From Oceanicaulis sp. MMSF_3324 (GTDB taxonomy: Bacteria; Pseudomonadota; Alphaproteobacteria; Caulobacterales; Maricaulaceae), in contig NZ_JASHIU010000014.1 in NCBI RefSeq assembly GCF_030733545.1, positions 17,765 to 81,764 of the forward strand: a DNA stretch of 64,000 nt. The letters run 5' to 3'. The notes beneath the pieces were generated by a model. The model saw only the letters and a program-made list of their open reading frames with translations. It did not search any database and was not told where the DNA came from. This document shows positions 1-9,433 of this stretch, piece by piece. A program made the position numbers and the translations under genes. How positions within the stretch are numbered: position 1 is the stretch's first letter; every line of letters starts with the position of its first letter.

Positions 1-936
1 CACATCATCCTTGGTCCAGCCCGCCTTCTCGAGCACCTTGCGCATGGCCGGAACCGGCGCGGTGGTGAAGTAGGCCGGCTCATGGGCGTGCGCCGCCGTG
101 GCGACGATCTTCGCCAGCGGCTTCAGGCCACGGCGTTCCGCTTCGCTCTGGCGCATCATGACCAGCGCAGCCGCGCCGTCGGAAATGGCCGAGGCGTTCG
201 CGGCCGTCACCGTGCCGTCCTTGCCGAAAGCCGGCTTCAGGCTCGGGATCTTTTCCGGACGCGCCTTGCGGGGCAGCTCGTCGGTCTCGACCGTCACATC
301 GCCCTTGCGGCCCTTGATCGTGACCGGGGTGATCTCGCGCTTGAAATCGCCCTTTTCGGTCGCCCGCGTGGCGCGCGCCAGGGTTTCCAGCGCATAGGCG
401 TCCTGGTCTTCACGAGTGAACTGGTGCTCACGTGCGATCATGTCGGCGAACACGCCCATGGCGTTGCCTTCATAGGCGTCTTCGAGACCGTCCTGGGCCA
501 TATGGTCCTTGATGGTGTCGTGACCGTATTTGAAGCCCGTGCGGTGGTTCGGCAGCAGGTGCGGCGCATTGGTCATGGATTCCATGCCGCCCGCCACGAT
601 CACCGAGGCATCGCCCGAGGCGATGGAGGCGCGACCCATGATGGCCGCCTGCATGCCCGAACCGCACATCTTGTTCAGCGTGGTCGCCTCGACCGATTTG
701 GGCAGACCGCCCTTGATGGCCGCCTGGCGAGCCGGGGCCTGGCCCTGACCGGCGCTGAGCACATTGCCCATATAGATGAGGTCCACATCATCGCCCGCGA
801 CGCCGGCTTCGGCGAGGGCGGCCTTGACCGCTTCCGCGCCCAGCTCATTGGCGGACAGCGCCGCCAGTTCGCCCATCAGGCCGCCCATCGGGGTGCGCGC
901 CATGCCAACGATGACAATCGGATCTTCGGCACTCAT
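1..936 (-). CDS. Acetyl-CoA C-acyltransferase (thiolase), 3' end outside window
   Basis: Thiolase-superfamily enzyme that either condenses acetyl-CoA or cleaves 3-ketoacyl-CoA, acting in the cytosol in beta-oxidation or polyhydroxybutyrate metabolism. The first 312 residues are visible. The nucleophile is Cys91 in NKMCGSGMQA, followed by the GGMESM loop. The C-terminal His and second Cys lie off the left edge, so the gene is partial only because of the window. The ATG at 936 has AGGAGA seven bases upstream. It is divergent from the CPBP gene, with about 65 bases between them. Whether it is biosynthetic (PhaA-like) or degradative cannot be decided from this part. Confidence 0.93.
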   Translation of the reverse strand, partial: MSAEDPIVIVGMARTPMGGLMGELAALSANELGAEAVKAALAEAGVAGDDVDLIYMGNVLSAGQGQAPARQAAIKGGLPKSVEATTLNKMCGSGMQAAIMGRASIASGDASVIVAGGMESMTNAPHLLPNHRTGFKYGHDTIKDHMAQDGLEDAYEGNAMGVFADMIAREHQFTREDQDAYALETLARATRATEKGDFKREITPVTIKGRKGDVTVETDELPRKARPEKIPSLKPAFGKDGTVTAANASAISDGAAALVMMRQSEAERRGLKPLAKIVATAAHAHEPAYFTTAPVPAMRKVLEKAGWTKDDV

Positions 937-1000
937 TGTCCGTCTCCTATCATTATTGCGGCCGGCTCGGCGGCCGGTCATTGAGGGGGAGAGAAAGGCC

Positions 1001-1522
1001 TTGTTTCGCACCGCGTCAAGTCTGCTCGCATACGCAGCAGTCCGGCTGAGGCGATGGCCGGATCGCAAAAGCCTGGCTCAATTGCTAGGCGCGGTCGGGG
1101 TTTTCCTGTCGTGCGCCCTCGCAATTCACATACTTATGAGCCCTATTCACCTGTCTATGAGCCTGCCCGGATTGCGGAATGATCCGGATGCATTTCTACT
1201 TCTGGCAGTGATTGCATTCTTTGCACCCGCTCTGGGAGAGGAGCTGGTCTTCAGGGGCGCGCTTCAACCCCGGGCCGTGAGTCGCTCCAAGGACTGGAGT
1301 CTCGCCCTCCTGTCGCTCGCCGGGTTCGTACTGTGGCATCCAGTGCAGGTCTGGCTCGGCCTGCCGATGGCGCAACCGGTTTTCACCGAGCCTGCTTTTC
1401 TCTTGCTCGTCGCCATTCTGGGCGCCTTGTGTACGGCCCTCACCCATCTTTCGGGCAGTTTGTGGCCCGCCATCATCCTGCACTGGCTTGTGGTGATCGG
1501 CTGGAAAGCGGGGTCGGGCTAA
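1001..1522 (+). CDS. Small CPBP-family glutamic intramembrane protease
   Basis: Membrane protein of 173 aa with the CPBP (Abi/CAAX-like) signature: EELVFR at residues 80-85 (motif 1, catalytic Glu), FVLWH ending at His113 (motif 2) and a late His161 in a terminal helix. About four to five hydrophobic segments are visible. I chose the TTG at 1001 because GGGGGAGAG lies directly before it. The open frame upstream of that overlaps the thiolase 5' end antisense and is not protein-like. It is shorter than many CPBP proteases, a size also seen in the compact Mrt-type proteases linked to C-terminal sorting signals; that comparison is from memory. The substrate is unknown. It overlaps convergent mnmA by 4 bases. 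Confidence 0.8.
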   Translation: MFRTASSLLAYAAVRLRRWPDRKSLAQLLGAVGVFLSCALAIHILMSPIHLSMSLPGLRNDPDAFLLLAVIAFFAPALGEELVFRGALQPRAVSRSKDWSLALLSLAGFVLWHPVQVWLGLPMAQPVFTEPAFLLLVAILGALCTALTHLSGSLWPAIILHWLVVIGWKAGSG

Positions 1523-2754
1523 GCCGTCGCCCTGATCCAACCGCCGCCCAGCACCCGATCATGATCGGGATGGGAATAGAACACGCAGGCCTGGCCCGGC
1601 GCGACGCCCTCTTCACCCGCTTCCAGAAGCACAAAGACGCCGGTCTCGCTGACTTCCAGCACAGCCGGTTTGGGCGGACGGGTGGAGCGCACCTTGATCC
1701 CGACTGTCAGACCGTCAGCCTCGTCGAGATCGCCATCGCCGATCCAGTTCACGTCATGCAGCGCGATCCTGCGCACTTTCAGCGCCTCGCGCGGCCCCAC
1801 GATCACTTGCGCGGCTTCCGCATCCAGACGCACCACGTACAGCGGTTCGCCGGTGGCGATGCCCAGTCCGCGACGCTGGCCGACCGTATAGCGCAACACC
1901 CCCTCATGCTGGCCCATCACGCGGCCATCAAGATGCACGATTTCGCCGGGGCGGGAGGCGCCGGGACGCACTTTCTCCACCACCGAGGCATAGTCGCCGT
2001 CCGGGACAAAGCAGATATCCTGGCTGTCGGGCTTGGCCGCCACGATCAGCCCCAGCGCGGCTGCTAGCTCGCGGGTCTGTTCCTTGTTCAGATGCCCTAG
2101 CGGGAAGCGCAGATAATCAAGCTGCTCCTCAGTGGTGGCGAACAGGAAATAGGACTGGTCCTTGCCCGCATCCGCCGCGCGACGCAGCTCGGGCCGGTTG
2201 CCGTTCATCGTGCGCTGGATGTAATGGCCCGTGACAAGGCAATCCGCGCCCAGTTGTTTGGAGGTCGCCAGCAGGTCGGCAAACTTGACTGACTGGTTGC
2301 AGCGCACGCACGGGATCGGCGTGAAGCCCGCCAGATAGGTGTCGGCGAAATCCTCGATCACCGCCTCGCGGAACCGGGTTTCATAGTCGAGCACATAATG
2401 GGCGAACCCCATGGCTTCGGCCACGCGGCGAGCGTCATGGATGTCCTGACCCGCACAGCACGCGCCCTTGCGGTGCACGGCCTCGCCATGGTCATAGAGC
2501 TGCAAGGTCATGCCCACGACCTGATAGCCCGCACGATGCAGCACCGCCGCCACGACAGAGCTGTCCACGCCGCCGGACATGGCCGCCACCACGCGATGGT
2601 CGGAAGGCTCGCCGCCCAGATTGAGAAATTCGCCCGTCAGCCCGTATTCGGCCATCAGCGCGTCCACGCGCGCTTCATCAAGGGTCGGCGCCGGCATGTC
2701 AGGCGTAGGCGCGCCCGCATCAGTGCGCGGCGCGTTGGAAATCAGTGTGGTCAT
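1519..2754 (-). CDS. mnmA: tRNA-specific 2-thiouridylase MnmA
   Basis: Makes the 2-thio group of U34 in tRNA-Lys, -Glu and -Gln, using ATP and sulfur relayed as persulfide. The PP-loop SGGVDSS is at residues 60-66. The two catalytic cysteines appear in PCVRCNQ and DICFVPD, and the C-terminal beta-barrel domains are complete. The protein is about 411 aa, slightly longer than usual because of an N-terminal extension of about 50 residues typical of alphaproteobacterial copies. Two adjacent ATGs (2757 and 2754) follow GAGGGAG; 2754 has the better spacing. The frame stays open upstream and would add a hydrophobic segment, which I regard as non-coding. It is divergent from the chemoreceptor at 2944. 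Confidence 0.95.
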   Translation of the reverse strand: MTTLISNAPRTDAGAPTPDMPAPTLDEARVDALMAEYGLTGEFLNLGGEPSDHRVVAAMSGGVDSSVVAAVLHRAGYQVVGMTLQLYDHGEAVHRKGACCAGQDIHDARRVAEAMGFAHYVLDYETRFREAVIEDFADTYLAGFTPIPCVRCNQSVKFADLLATSKQLGADCLVTGHYIQRTMNGNRPELRRAADAGKDQSYFLFATTEEQLDYLRFPLGHLNKEQTRELAAALGLIVAAKPDSQDICFVPDGDYASVVEKVRPGASRPGEIVHLDGRVMGQHEGVLRYTVGQRRGLGIATGEPLYVVRLDAEAAQVIVGPREALKVRRIALHDVNWIGDGDLDEADGLTVGIKVRSTRPPKPAVLEVSETGVFVLLEAGEEGVAPGQACVFYSHPDHDRVLGGGWIRATA

Positions 2755-2943
2755 CATCCTCTCCCTCGCCGGTTCAAGGCCGACGACGAACAGCAACAGG
2801 AGCGCGGCATATAAGGCCAAAAGCCACGCAACACCACACAACCAGATCACATTTTCTTTGTTAACGCCTTTGCCGGAGACTTTTTCAGCTTTTGTTAGGC
2901 ACACTCATGAGTTCGTGGGTGCGGTCCATACATGGGGATTTTG

Positions 2944-4644
2944 ATGTCCAACTCTCTTGTTACACGGCTCGTCGCCCTGATCTTGGGGCTCGTCGCCATC
3001 GGGATCTTGCTGACGGCGGTTTCGTCAGGATGGGTGATCAACAATTCGATTTCCCGCTCTGCGTCTGAAGCTCAGGAAATGAACTTGCGGGTGGCGGCCG
3101 CGACCTTGAAGACCACGCGCCTGCCCGAACTTGAAATCAGCTACGATAGCCAGGGCGATATCTCACGGCTTGTCGCGCCCGCCCTGCCCGAGTTCAGCTC
3201 GCACGAGATGATCGACTCCATCGGTCAGCAAACCGGCCAGACCGCCACCTTGTTCATCTGGTCAGAGGCGGAGCGCGACTTCTTCCGCCGCACCACGAAT
3301 ATCGTCAAACCCGATGGCAATCGCGCCGTCGGCACCCCGCTCGGCCAGGGCGCAGTGTATGACTCGATGATGGCGGGCCAGGGGTTCCGCGGCGAAGCCA
3401 CGATCCTGGGCAAGGACTATTTCACCGCCTACCAGCCGGTCTTCACGCCCGAGGGGGAGACCATCGGCATCCTGTATGTGGGCGTCGAGAAAGCCGCGAT
3501 CATCGCCACGCGCAACCAGGTTCTGATGATCACCGGCCTGCTGGCGCTGATGGCGCTGGCGATCGCCGGCGGGGTCGGCTTCTGGGTCAGCCGCCGGGCG
3601 CTGTCGCCCTTGCACACGGTCGCCGGCACCATTGATGAAGTGGCCAGCGGCAATTACGCGCCGAACCATCAACATCTCAACCGCAAGGACGAGATCGGAC
3701 GCATCGCCAAAGCCGTGCGTGATCTGTGCGGCAAGCTTCAGGACGCCGAAGCCCTGCGCAAGGCCGAGCTCGACAACCAGGCGACCGAAGCCAAACGCGC
3801 CAAACGCCTGGCGGAGGAAATCTCCAAGTTCGAGACTGCCGCTCACAAGGTGCTCGGCGCAGTGATCGAAGCGGCGCGCGAAGTGCATGCCTCGGCCGAC
3901 GCCACCCGCGCGACCTCCGTGGAAAGCCGGGACCGTCTGATCAAGGTCAGCGAAGCGGCCCAGGCCGCCAGCGCCGGCGTGCAGACCATGGCCGCATCAA
4001 CCGAAGAGCTGAACGCCTCGATCGGGGAATTGCGGGGGTCTGCGGCTCGGGTTGCGGAACTGACGTCCGCTTCGGCGGGCCAGACCCAGCAGAGCCGCGC
4101 CAAGATGGAAGACATCAGCGAATCCCTGAGCGGCATGACCGAGATCATCGCCGGCATTGATGCCGTCGCCGAACAGACCAACCTGCTGGCGCTGAACGCC
4201 ACCATCGAAGCGGCGCGCGCGGGCGAAGCCGGCAAGGGCTTCGCGGTGGTCGCCAGCGAGGTCAAGGCGCTGGCCGAACAGACCACCAAGCTGACCGAGA
4301 CCATCAACGCCCGCATTCAGAACTTTAAATCCCTCGTCGATGAAGCGGGACAGGCGACCGACAGCGTGGCCGACGCCATGATCCAGATCGATCAGGCCTC
4401 TTCGGAAAGCGCCTCGGCCGTTGAACAGCAGACCGCGGCCGTGTCCGAAATCAGCCGGTCCGCCCAAACCGCCGCAGAGCGCACGGGCCTGGTGGATGAA
4501 GAGACCAGCACGGTCATGCAGGGCGCGGAACAGTCCGTGACCAATGCCGAACAGATCGCCGCATTATGCGAGGAGCTGGAATCCAGCGCCTCCTCCATGT
4601 CGCAGACCATCAATGACTTCCTGAAGTCGGTCCGCGCCGCCTAA
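2944..4644 (+). CDS. Methyl-accepting chemotaxis protein with periplasmic Cache-type sensor
   Basis: Transmembrane chemoreceptor of 566 aa that signals to CheA/CheW. In order: TM1 (about residues 8-30), a periplasmic single-Cache-like domain (about 35-190, with a [17 protein letters not shown] stretch typical of sCache_3), TM2 (about 192-212), a HAMP domain, and a long cytoplasmic coiled coil. The coiled-coil tip carries the canonical [20 protein letters not shown] hairpin. There is no C-terminal CheR-binding pentapeptide; the protein ends FLKSVRAA. I prefer the ATG at 2944, with GGGGA six bases before, to the in-frame ATG at 2932. The ligand is unknown. A second receptor follows in the same direction. 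Confidence 0.94.
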   Translation: MSNSLVTRLVALILGLVAIGILLTAVSSGWVINNSISRSASEAQEMNLRVAAATLKTTRLPELEISYDSQGDISRLVAPALPEFSSHEMIDSIGQQTGQTATLFIWSEAERDFFRRTTNIVKPDGNRAVGTPLGQGAVYDSMMAGQGFRGEATILGKDYFTAYQPVFTPEGETIGILYVGVEKAAIIATRNQVLMITGLLALMALAIAGGVGFWVSRRALSPLHTVAGTIDEVASGNYAPNHQHLNRKDEIGRIAKAVRDLCGKLQDAEALRKAELDNQATEAKRAKRLAEEISKFETAAHKVLGAVIEAAREVHASADATRATSVESRDRLIKVSEAAQAASAGVQTMAASTEELNASIGELRGSAARVAELTSASAGQTQQSRAKMEDISESLSGMTEIIAGIDAVAEQTNLLALNATIEAARAGEAGKGFAVVASEVKALAEQTTKLTETINARIQNFKSLVDEAGQATDSVADAMIQIDQASSESASAVEQQTAAVSEISRSAQTAAERTGLVDEETSTVMQGAEQSVTNAEQIAALCEELESSASSMSQTINDFLKSVRAA

Positions 4645-4699
4645 GCATAAGACTATTCACCCGATACCCCTCTGGTGGGTGTGGCTTTAGCCACATCCA

Positions 4700-4715
4700 T
4701 TAGGGGGGAATTAAC
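4700..4715 (+). promoter_or_regulatory. Near-consensus CtrA box upstream of second chemoreceptor
   Basis: The sequence TTAGGGGGGAATTAAC matches TTAA-N7-TTAAC at eight of nine defined positions. It sits 35-47 bases before the possible starts of the chemoreceptor at 4750. CtrA controls many motility and chemotaxis genes in Caulobacter relatives, so the site is plausible. A short hairpin (TGTGGCT TT AGCCACA) lies just upstream at about 4680-4695. Confidence 0.5.
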
Positions 4716-4749
4716 CGAACGGGCCGCATCAGCGTATTAGTCCAAGCTG

Positions 4750-5988
4750 ATGAGATGCCGCATGCCCGCCCTACCGCTTTCCGTTCGCTTCATTCTGGTT
4801 TTTCTGGGATTGATGACCTTCGGCGTCATGTTGAAGACCGCGATCTACGCGGCTCTGGGAGCGGGATGGCAGGGCTTCTTGCTGGCCACCGCCATTGCAG
4901 GCGGGATCACCGCCGCCGCGGCCTGGCCGGTCATCCAGCGCATGTTCAAGCCCATGCTCGACCTCGCAGCGCGCATGGATGCGGTCTCGGAAGGTGATCG
5001 CAGCACCGATGAGAGCCTGGATGCGCGCAATGACGAGATCGGGCGCATTTCCAAGGCGCTCAATCACATGACCGCTCAGCTGCGGGACGCGGAAGCCGCC
5101 TCGGCGGGCGAGCTGTCGCGCAAGGCCTCCGAAGCCGAACGCGCCCAGCGGCTCCAGGCCGAGATCGAGACCTTCAAGACCGGCGCGGGTCAGACCTTGC
5201 GCGCCGTGGAATCCCTGTTGGAGCAAGTGGTTCACGCCGCCGAGACCTCGCGCAGCGCCGCTGAGGACGGCCAGAGCCGCGCCTCTTCCATGAACGAGGC
5301 GGCGCGCGAGGCCAGCAATGGCGTTCAGACCATGGCGGCGGCCACCGAAGAGCTGAATGTGTCGATCAATGAAGTGCGCGGATCCGCCGATCGCGTGTCC
5401 AAGCTGACCCGCCGTACGGCGGAGCGCACGCAAGAAAGCCAGGCCAGCATGAACGAGATGGCCTCGGCCCTGGCCGACATGGTCGAGATCATTTCCGGCA
5501 TCAATGCGGTCGCCGAGCAGACCAATCTTCTGGCGCTGAACGCCACCATCGAGGCGGCCCGCGCAGGCGAAGCGGGCAAGGGCTTTGCCGTGGTCGCCAG
5601 CGAAGTCAAAGCGCTCTCCACCCAGACCACAAAGCTCACCGAGACCATTGGCGAACGCATCTCCCGCTTTGAAGCGAGCGTGCAGGACGCTTCCAAGACC
5701 GCGGCCGCAATCGTCGAGGAGATCAGCGAGATCGATGCCGCTTCCGCTGAAAGCGCGTCAGCAGTCGAGCAACAGACCGCGGCTGTGGCCGAGATTTCCG
5801 GCACCGCCCAGACCGCGGCGCAGAAAACCCAGACCGTGGACGAAGACAGCGTTCTGGTCCGCCAAGGCGCGGAGAACGCCGTCGCCGCCGCCAAACAGAT
5901 CGCCGAAATGGCCAAAGAGCTGCGCACCAACTCCGACAATCTGTCCAGCCGCATCGACGGCTTCCTCGAAGCGGTGAACGCGGCCTGA
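4750..5988 (+). CDS. Methyl-accepting chemotaxis protein without a periplasmic ligand domain
   Basis: Chemoreceptor of about 412 aa. Two hydrophobic helices (about residues 10-29 and 38-60) are joined by a loop of under ten residues, so there is no room for a periplasmic sensor. A HAMP domain (about 62-115) and a complete MA signalling domain with [20 protein letters not shown] follow. It ends FLEAVNAA without a CheR-binding pentapeptide. The signalling half closely resembles that of the preceding receptor, suggesting duplication with loss of the Cache domain, or recruitment for membrane or cytoplasmic stimuli. The start is uncertain: ATG 4750 and ATG 4762 are in frame and neither has a strong ribosome-binding site. 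A CtrA-like box lies upstream. Confidence 0.93.
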   Translation: MRCRMPALPLSVRFILVFLGLMTFGVMLKTAIYAALGAGWQGFLLATAIAGGITAAAAWPVIQRMFKPMLDLAARMDAVSEGDRSTDESLDARNDEIGRISKALNHMTAQLRDAEAASAGELSRKASEAERAQRLQAEIETFKTGAGQTLRAVESLLEQVVHAAETSRSAAEDGQSRASSMNEAAREASNGVQTMAAATEELNVSINEVRGSADRVSKLTRRTAERTQESQASMNEMASALADMVEIISGINAVAEQTNLLALNATIEAARAGEAGKGFAVVASEVKALSTQTTKLTETIGERISRFEASVQDASKTAAAIVEEISEIDAASAESASAVEQQTAAVAEISGTAQTAAQKTQTVDEDSVLVRQGAENAVAAAKQIAEMAKELRTNSDNLSSRIDGFLEAVNAA

Positions 5989-6091
5989 CCCGTCCCCGTC
6001 TGCCCGCCCCCCTTTCCTCACAGGCGCATCCGGCCTATACGGCCCGCCAAAGCGAGCCGGTCGCGGCAAGGATGAGCAGGAGGCGTGCGCC

Positions 6092-7189
6092 ATGGGTTTC
6101 AAATGCGGGATTGTCGGTCTGCCGAATGTGGGCAAATCCACCCTGTTCAACGCGCTGACCCAGACGGCGGCGGCCCAGGCGGCGAACTATCCGTTCTGCA
6201 CCATTGAACCCAATGTCGGCGAAGTGGCGGTGCCCGAACCGCGCCTGACCAAGCTCGCTGAAATCGCCGGCTCCGCGAATGTCATTCCGGCGCGCATGAA
6301 CTTCGTCGACATCGCCGGGCTGGTGAAAGGCGCGTCGCAGGGCGAAGGCCTCGGCAATCAGTTCCTCGCCAATATCCGCGAGACCGACGCCATCTTGTAT
6401 GTGCTGCGCTGCTTTGAAGACGGCGACATCACCCACGTGGCGGGCAAGATCGACCCGCTGGCCGATTTCGAGACCGTGGAGACCGAGCTGATGCTCGCGG
6501 ACATGGAGAGCCTCGAAAAGCGCCGCGCCAACCTCGAGAAAAAAGCCAAGTCCGGCGACAAGGAGGCGAAAGCCACCATCGAGCTGGTGGACCTGGCGCT
6601 GGCTGAACTGCGCGAAGGCCGCCCGGCCCGGCGCGCCGACGTGCCCGAGGACATGGCCAAGGAGTGGAAGATGCTCCAGCTCCTGACCTCCAAACCGGTG
6701 ATGTTCGTGGCCAATGTGGACGAGGACAGCGCCGGAACGGGCAATGAATTCTCCAAGGTGGTCGAAGAGCGCGCCAGCCAGGAAGGCGCAGCCTGTGTCG
6801 TGATCTCCGCCAAGATCGAGTCCGAACTGGCGCTTCTGGAAGATGACGAGCGCGAGGAATATCTCAACGAGATCGGCCTTGAAGAACCCGGCCTCGATCG
6901 CCTGATCCACGTCGGCTATACGCTGCTGGACCTGCAGACCTATTTCACTGCTGGCCCGAAAGAGGCCCGCGCCTGGACCATCCGCAAGGGCTGGACCGCC
7001 CCCAAGGCGGCCGGCGTCATCCATGGCGATTTCGAACGCGGCTTCATTCGCGCCGAAACCATCGCCTATGACGAGTATGTGGCCAATGGCGGGGAAAGCG
7101 GCGCGCGCGAAGCGGGCAAGCTGCGCCAGGAAGGCAAGGAATATGTCGTCCAGGATGGCGACGTCATGCTGTTCAAATTCAACGTCTAG
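6092..7189 (+). CDS. ychF: Redox-regulated Obg-like ATPase YchF
   Basis: P-loop NTPase of the TRAFAC class that prefers ATP, binds ribosomes and affects stress responses. The G1 motif GLPNVGKST is at residues 8-16 and the DIAGLVKGASQGEGLGN switch region follows. A coiled-coil insertion occupies about residues 130-180 and a TGS domain ends the protein (FTAGPKEARAWTIRKGWTAP region). At 365 aa it matches the family length. The ATG at 6092 is preceded by AGGAGG with good spacing. It stands alone between the chemoreceptors and the enoyl-CoA hydratase gene. Confidence 0.97.
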   Translation: MGFKCGIVGLPNVGKSTLFNALTQTAAAQAANYPFCTIEPNVGEVAVPEPRLTKLAEIAGSANVIPARMNFVDIAGLVKGASQGEGLGNQFLANIRETDAILYVLRCFEDGDITHVAGKIDPLADFETVETELMLADMESLEKRRANLEKKAKSGDKEAKATIELVDLALAELREGRPARRADVPEDMAKEWKMLQLLTSKPVMFVANVDEDSAGTGNEFSKVVEERASQEGAACVVISAKIESELALLEDDEREEYLNEIGLEEPGLDRLIHVGYTLLDLQTYFTAGPKEARAWTIRKGWTAPKAAGVIHGDFERGFIRAETIAYDEYVANGGESGAREAGKLRQEGKEYVVQDGDVMLFKFNV

Positions 7190-7219
7190 AAGCCTCACGC
7201 AAGAGCTGACGGACCAGCA

Positions 7220-7258
7220 TTAAGCGCTTAAGCTCCCCGGAAAAACACATCCGGGGAG
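7220..7258 (+). promoter_or_regulatory. 12-bp palindrome and a hairpin that masks the Shine-Dalgarno sequence
   Basis: TTAAGCGCTTAA (7220-7231) is a perfect palindrome. It is followed immediately by CTCCCCGG (7233-7240), a 10-base loop and CCGGGGAG (7251-7258). The right arm contains the GGGGAG ribosome-binding site of the gene starting at 7263. The 8-bp stem would hide it. There is no U-run after the stem, so it does not look like a ychF terminator. Confidence 0.55.
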
Positions 7259-7262
7259 TGAT

Positions 7263-8138
7263 ATGAGCTATTCCACCATCCGCTATGAGGTTCAGGACGG
7301 CATCGCCCTTCTGACCCTTCACCGGCCCGACGCCATGAACGCCTTCACCACCCAGATGGGCGAGGAGATGGCGGACGCGTTCGACCGCTCGGACGCTGAT
7401 CCTGACGTGCGCGCCATGGTCGTGACCGGCGAAGGCCGCGCCTTCTGCGCCGGAGCGGATCTGTCGCTGGGCGCTGAAACCTTCAACGCCGTCGCCACCG
7501 CCCAGGCCGAGGGCGAGCTAGTGGACACCGATCCGCAATGGCGTGATTTCGGCGGGCGCTTGAACCTTCGGATCTATGACAGCGAAAAGCCCGTCGTCGC
7601 CGCCATCAATGGCGCCTCGGTCGGCATAGGCGCGACCATGATCCTGCCCATGGATGCGCGGGTCGCGCTCAAGGGCGCGAAATTCGCCCTGCCCTTCACC
7701 AAGCGCGGCATCGCCTGGGATGGGTGCGCCAGCTGGTTCCTGCCGCGTCTGGTGGGGGTGGAAGCCGCGCTCGATTGGGGGCTGTCGGGTCGAACCTTCC
7801 TCGCAGAGGAAGCCCACGAGCGTGGCCTCGTCAGCGAATTGGACGACACGCCCGAAGCCGTGCTCGAGCGCGCGCTGGAACGGGCGCATCTTTTTATTCG
7901 CGACACGGCGCCGGTCTCGGTCGCCATGAACCGTCGCCTGTTGTGGCGCATGCTGGGCGCGAGCCATCCCATGGAGGCGCATCGTCTGGAAAGCCGCGCC
8001 ATTCTTCATCGGGGCATGTCGCCAGATGCGGCTGAGGGCGTGACAAGCTTCCTGGAGAAGCGTACCCCCGACTTTCCAGGCGCGGTTCCGGCGGATTACC
8101 CGCCCGGCTGGCCCTGGGACCAAGACCCCGAATACTGA
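7263..8138 (+). CDS. Enoyl-CoA hydratase/isomerase (crotonase) family protein
   Basis: Crotonase-fold enzyme of 291 aa acting on acyl-CoA thioesters. The oxyanion-hole segments GRAFCAGADLS (about residue 60) and NGASVGIG (about 116) are present. The region AWDGCASWFLPRLVG carries Asp where hydratases have the second catalytic Glu, as in many isomerases, so dehydratase activity is uncertain. Two insertions (residues about 70-95 and the C-terminal tail) make it longer than the usual 260 aa. Translation probably depends on the hairpin at 7233-7258. The next gene, an exporter, is 44 bases downstream and could be cotranscribed. Confidence 0.9.
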   Translation: MSYSTIRYEVQDGIALLTLHRPDAMNAFTTQMGEEMADAFDRSDADPDVRAMVVTGEGRAFCAGADLSLGAETFNAVATAQAEGELVDTDPQWRDFGGRLNLRIYDSEKPVVAAINGASVGIGATMILPMDARVALKGAKFALPFTKRGIAWDGCASWFLPRLVGVEAALDWGLSGRTFLAEEAHERGLVSELDDTPEAVLERALERAHLFIRDTAPVSVAMNRRLLWRMLGASHPMEAHRLESRAILHRGMSPDAAEGVTSFLEKRTPDFPGAVPADYPPGWPWDQDPEY

Positions 8139-8182
8139 CTGTCCCACCTGTGACGGGGTCGGGAGGCGCTTAGGAGGCCCTG

Positions 8183-9427
8183 ATGCAGCACCTGCAATCT
8201 CCCGATCCCCTGCGCCCCCAGATCACCACGCGTGAGCTGATCGCCATGGTCGGCTGCCTGATGGCGCTGAACGCCCTGTCGATCGACATCCTGCTCCCGG
8301 CCCTGGCCGAAATCGGGCAGGCCCTGGGCGCGCCGGGCAATGACCGCCAGCTGGTGATCACCTCTTACGTCTTCGGCTTTGGCCTGGCGCAATTGGGGTT
8401 CGGCCCGCTGTCGGACGCCATGGGCCGACGCAAGACCTTGCTGATTGCGCTGGTGGCCTATCTGGCGGCGACTGTGCTTTGCCTGGTGTCGCAAGGGCTC
8501 TGGGCGCTGGTCGCCGCACGCGCCCTGCAGGGCATCGCCGCCGCCGCAACCCGGGTGATCGCGGTCGCCATTGTCCGCGATCTCGTCTCCGGTCGCCGCA
8601 TGGCGGAAATCATGTCCTTCGCCATGACCGTGTTCACCGTGGCGCCCATCCTTGCGCCCAGCATCGGTCAGCTGATCCTGTTCGGCGGAGACTGGCGGGT
8701 GATCTTCATCTTCCTGTTCGTCATGGCGAGCGCCCTGGCGGTCTGGATGCTGACGCGCCTGCCTGAAACCCTGCATCCGGAAAAGCGTATTGAATTGCGT
8801 CTGGGCTCGGCGCTCAGGAATTACGCGCTGGCTGCGTCCAACCGCATCACCCTGGGTTATCTGTCCGCCTCCTGCTTCATCATGGGCGCGCTGTTCGCCT
8901 TTATCGCCACATCTGAACAGGTGCTGGCCGAGCTTTATGAGCTGGGACCGTACTTCCCCATCGCCTTCGCGGTAATCGCCCTGGGGCTGGCCGGCGCCAA
9001 TATCGTCAACGCCAAGATTGTCCGGAAGCTGGGCATGCGGCGTATCTCCCACAGTGCGCTGATCGCCTATCTGCTGGTGAACGGGGCGAACATGACGCTC
9101 GCACTGTTCGGCAAGCCGCCCTTCCTCGCCTATTTCCTTCTGCTGATGGCGGGCTTGATGCTGTTCTCGATGATCGGGGCGAATTTCTCCGCCCTCTCCA
9201 TGGAGCCCGCCGGTGATCGCGCCGGCACGACCGCCGCCCTGTACGGCTCTTCGACCGCCATGGCCGGAGCGGTCCTGGGCTCTGTCATAGGGCAGACCTA
9301 TGACGGCACCGTGCTGCCCATCACCGCGGGTTTCACCGTGCTGGGCGCTATCGCCCTGGGCGTTGTCCTGTGGACCGAAAAGGGCAAGCTGTTCGGCGTG
9401 GGCGAAGCCAATGAGCCTGACGCTTGA
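8183..9427 (+). CDS. MFS multidrug exporter, Bcr/CflA-like
   Basis: Major facilitator of 414 aa with twelve predicted membrane helices. The signature loop between TM2 and TM3 reads GPLSDAMGRRKTLL (the G-x-L-a-D-r-x-G-r-k motif), and helix 1 has the ALNALSIDILLPALAEI sequence characteristic of the Bcr/CflA and CmlA drug:H+ antiporters. The start has AGGAGG nine bases upstream. The substrate is unknown. It lies 44 bases behind the enoyl-CoA hydratase gene, which may mean readthrough rather than shared function. It is convergent with rlmJ. Confidence 0.9.
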   Translation: MQHLQSPDPLRPQITTRELIAMVGCLMALNALSIDILLPALAEIGQALGAPGNDRQLVITSYVFGFGLAQLGFGPLSDAMGRRKTLLIALVAYLAATVLCLVSQGLWALVAARALQGIAAAATRVIAVAIVRDLVSGRRMAEIMSFAMTVFTVAPILAPSIGQLILFGGDWRVIFIFLFVMASALAVWMLTRLPETLHPEKRIELRLGSALRNYALAASNRITLGYLSASCFIMGALFAFIATSEQVLAELYELGPYFPIAFAVIALGLAGANIVNAKIVRKLGMRRISHSALIAYLLVNGANMTLALFGKPPFLAYFLLLMAGLMLFSMIGANFSALSMEPAGDRAGTTAALYGSSTAMAGAVLGSVIGQTYDGTVLPITAGFTVLGAIALGVVLWTEKGKLFGVGEANEPDA

Positions 9428-9433
9428 AGCGGT

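Noticed and set aside
2755..2904. N-terminal hydrophobic extension of MnmA
   Set aside because: The frame is open and encodes a membrane-like helix, but MnmA is cytosolic, the ribosome-binding site lies at 2758-2770, and this stretch is the divergent promoter.
4675..4696. Short hairpin after the first chemoreceptor gene as a terminator
   Set aside because: The stem is 7 bp with a 2-base loop and there is no T-run; it is more likely incidental.
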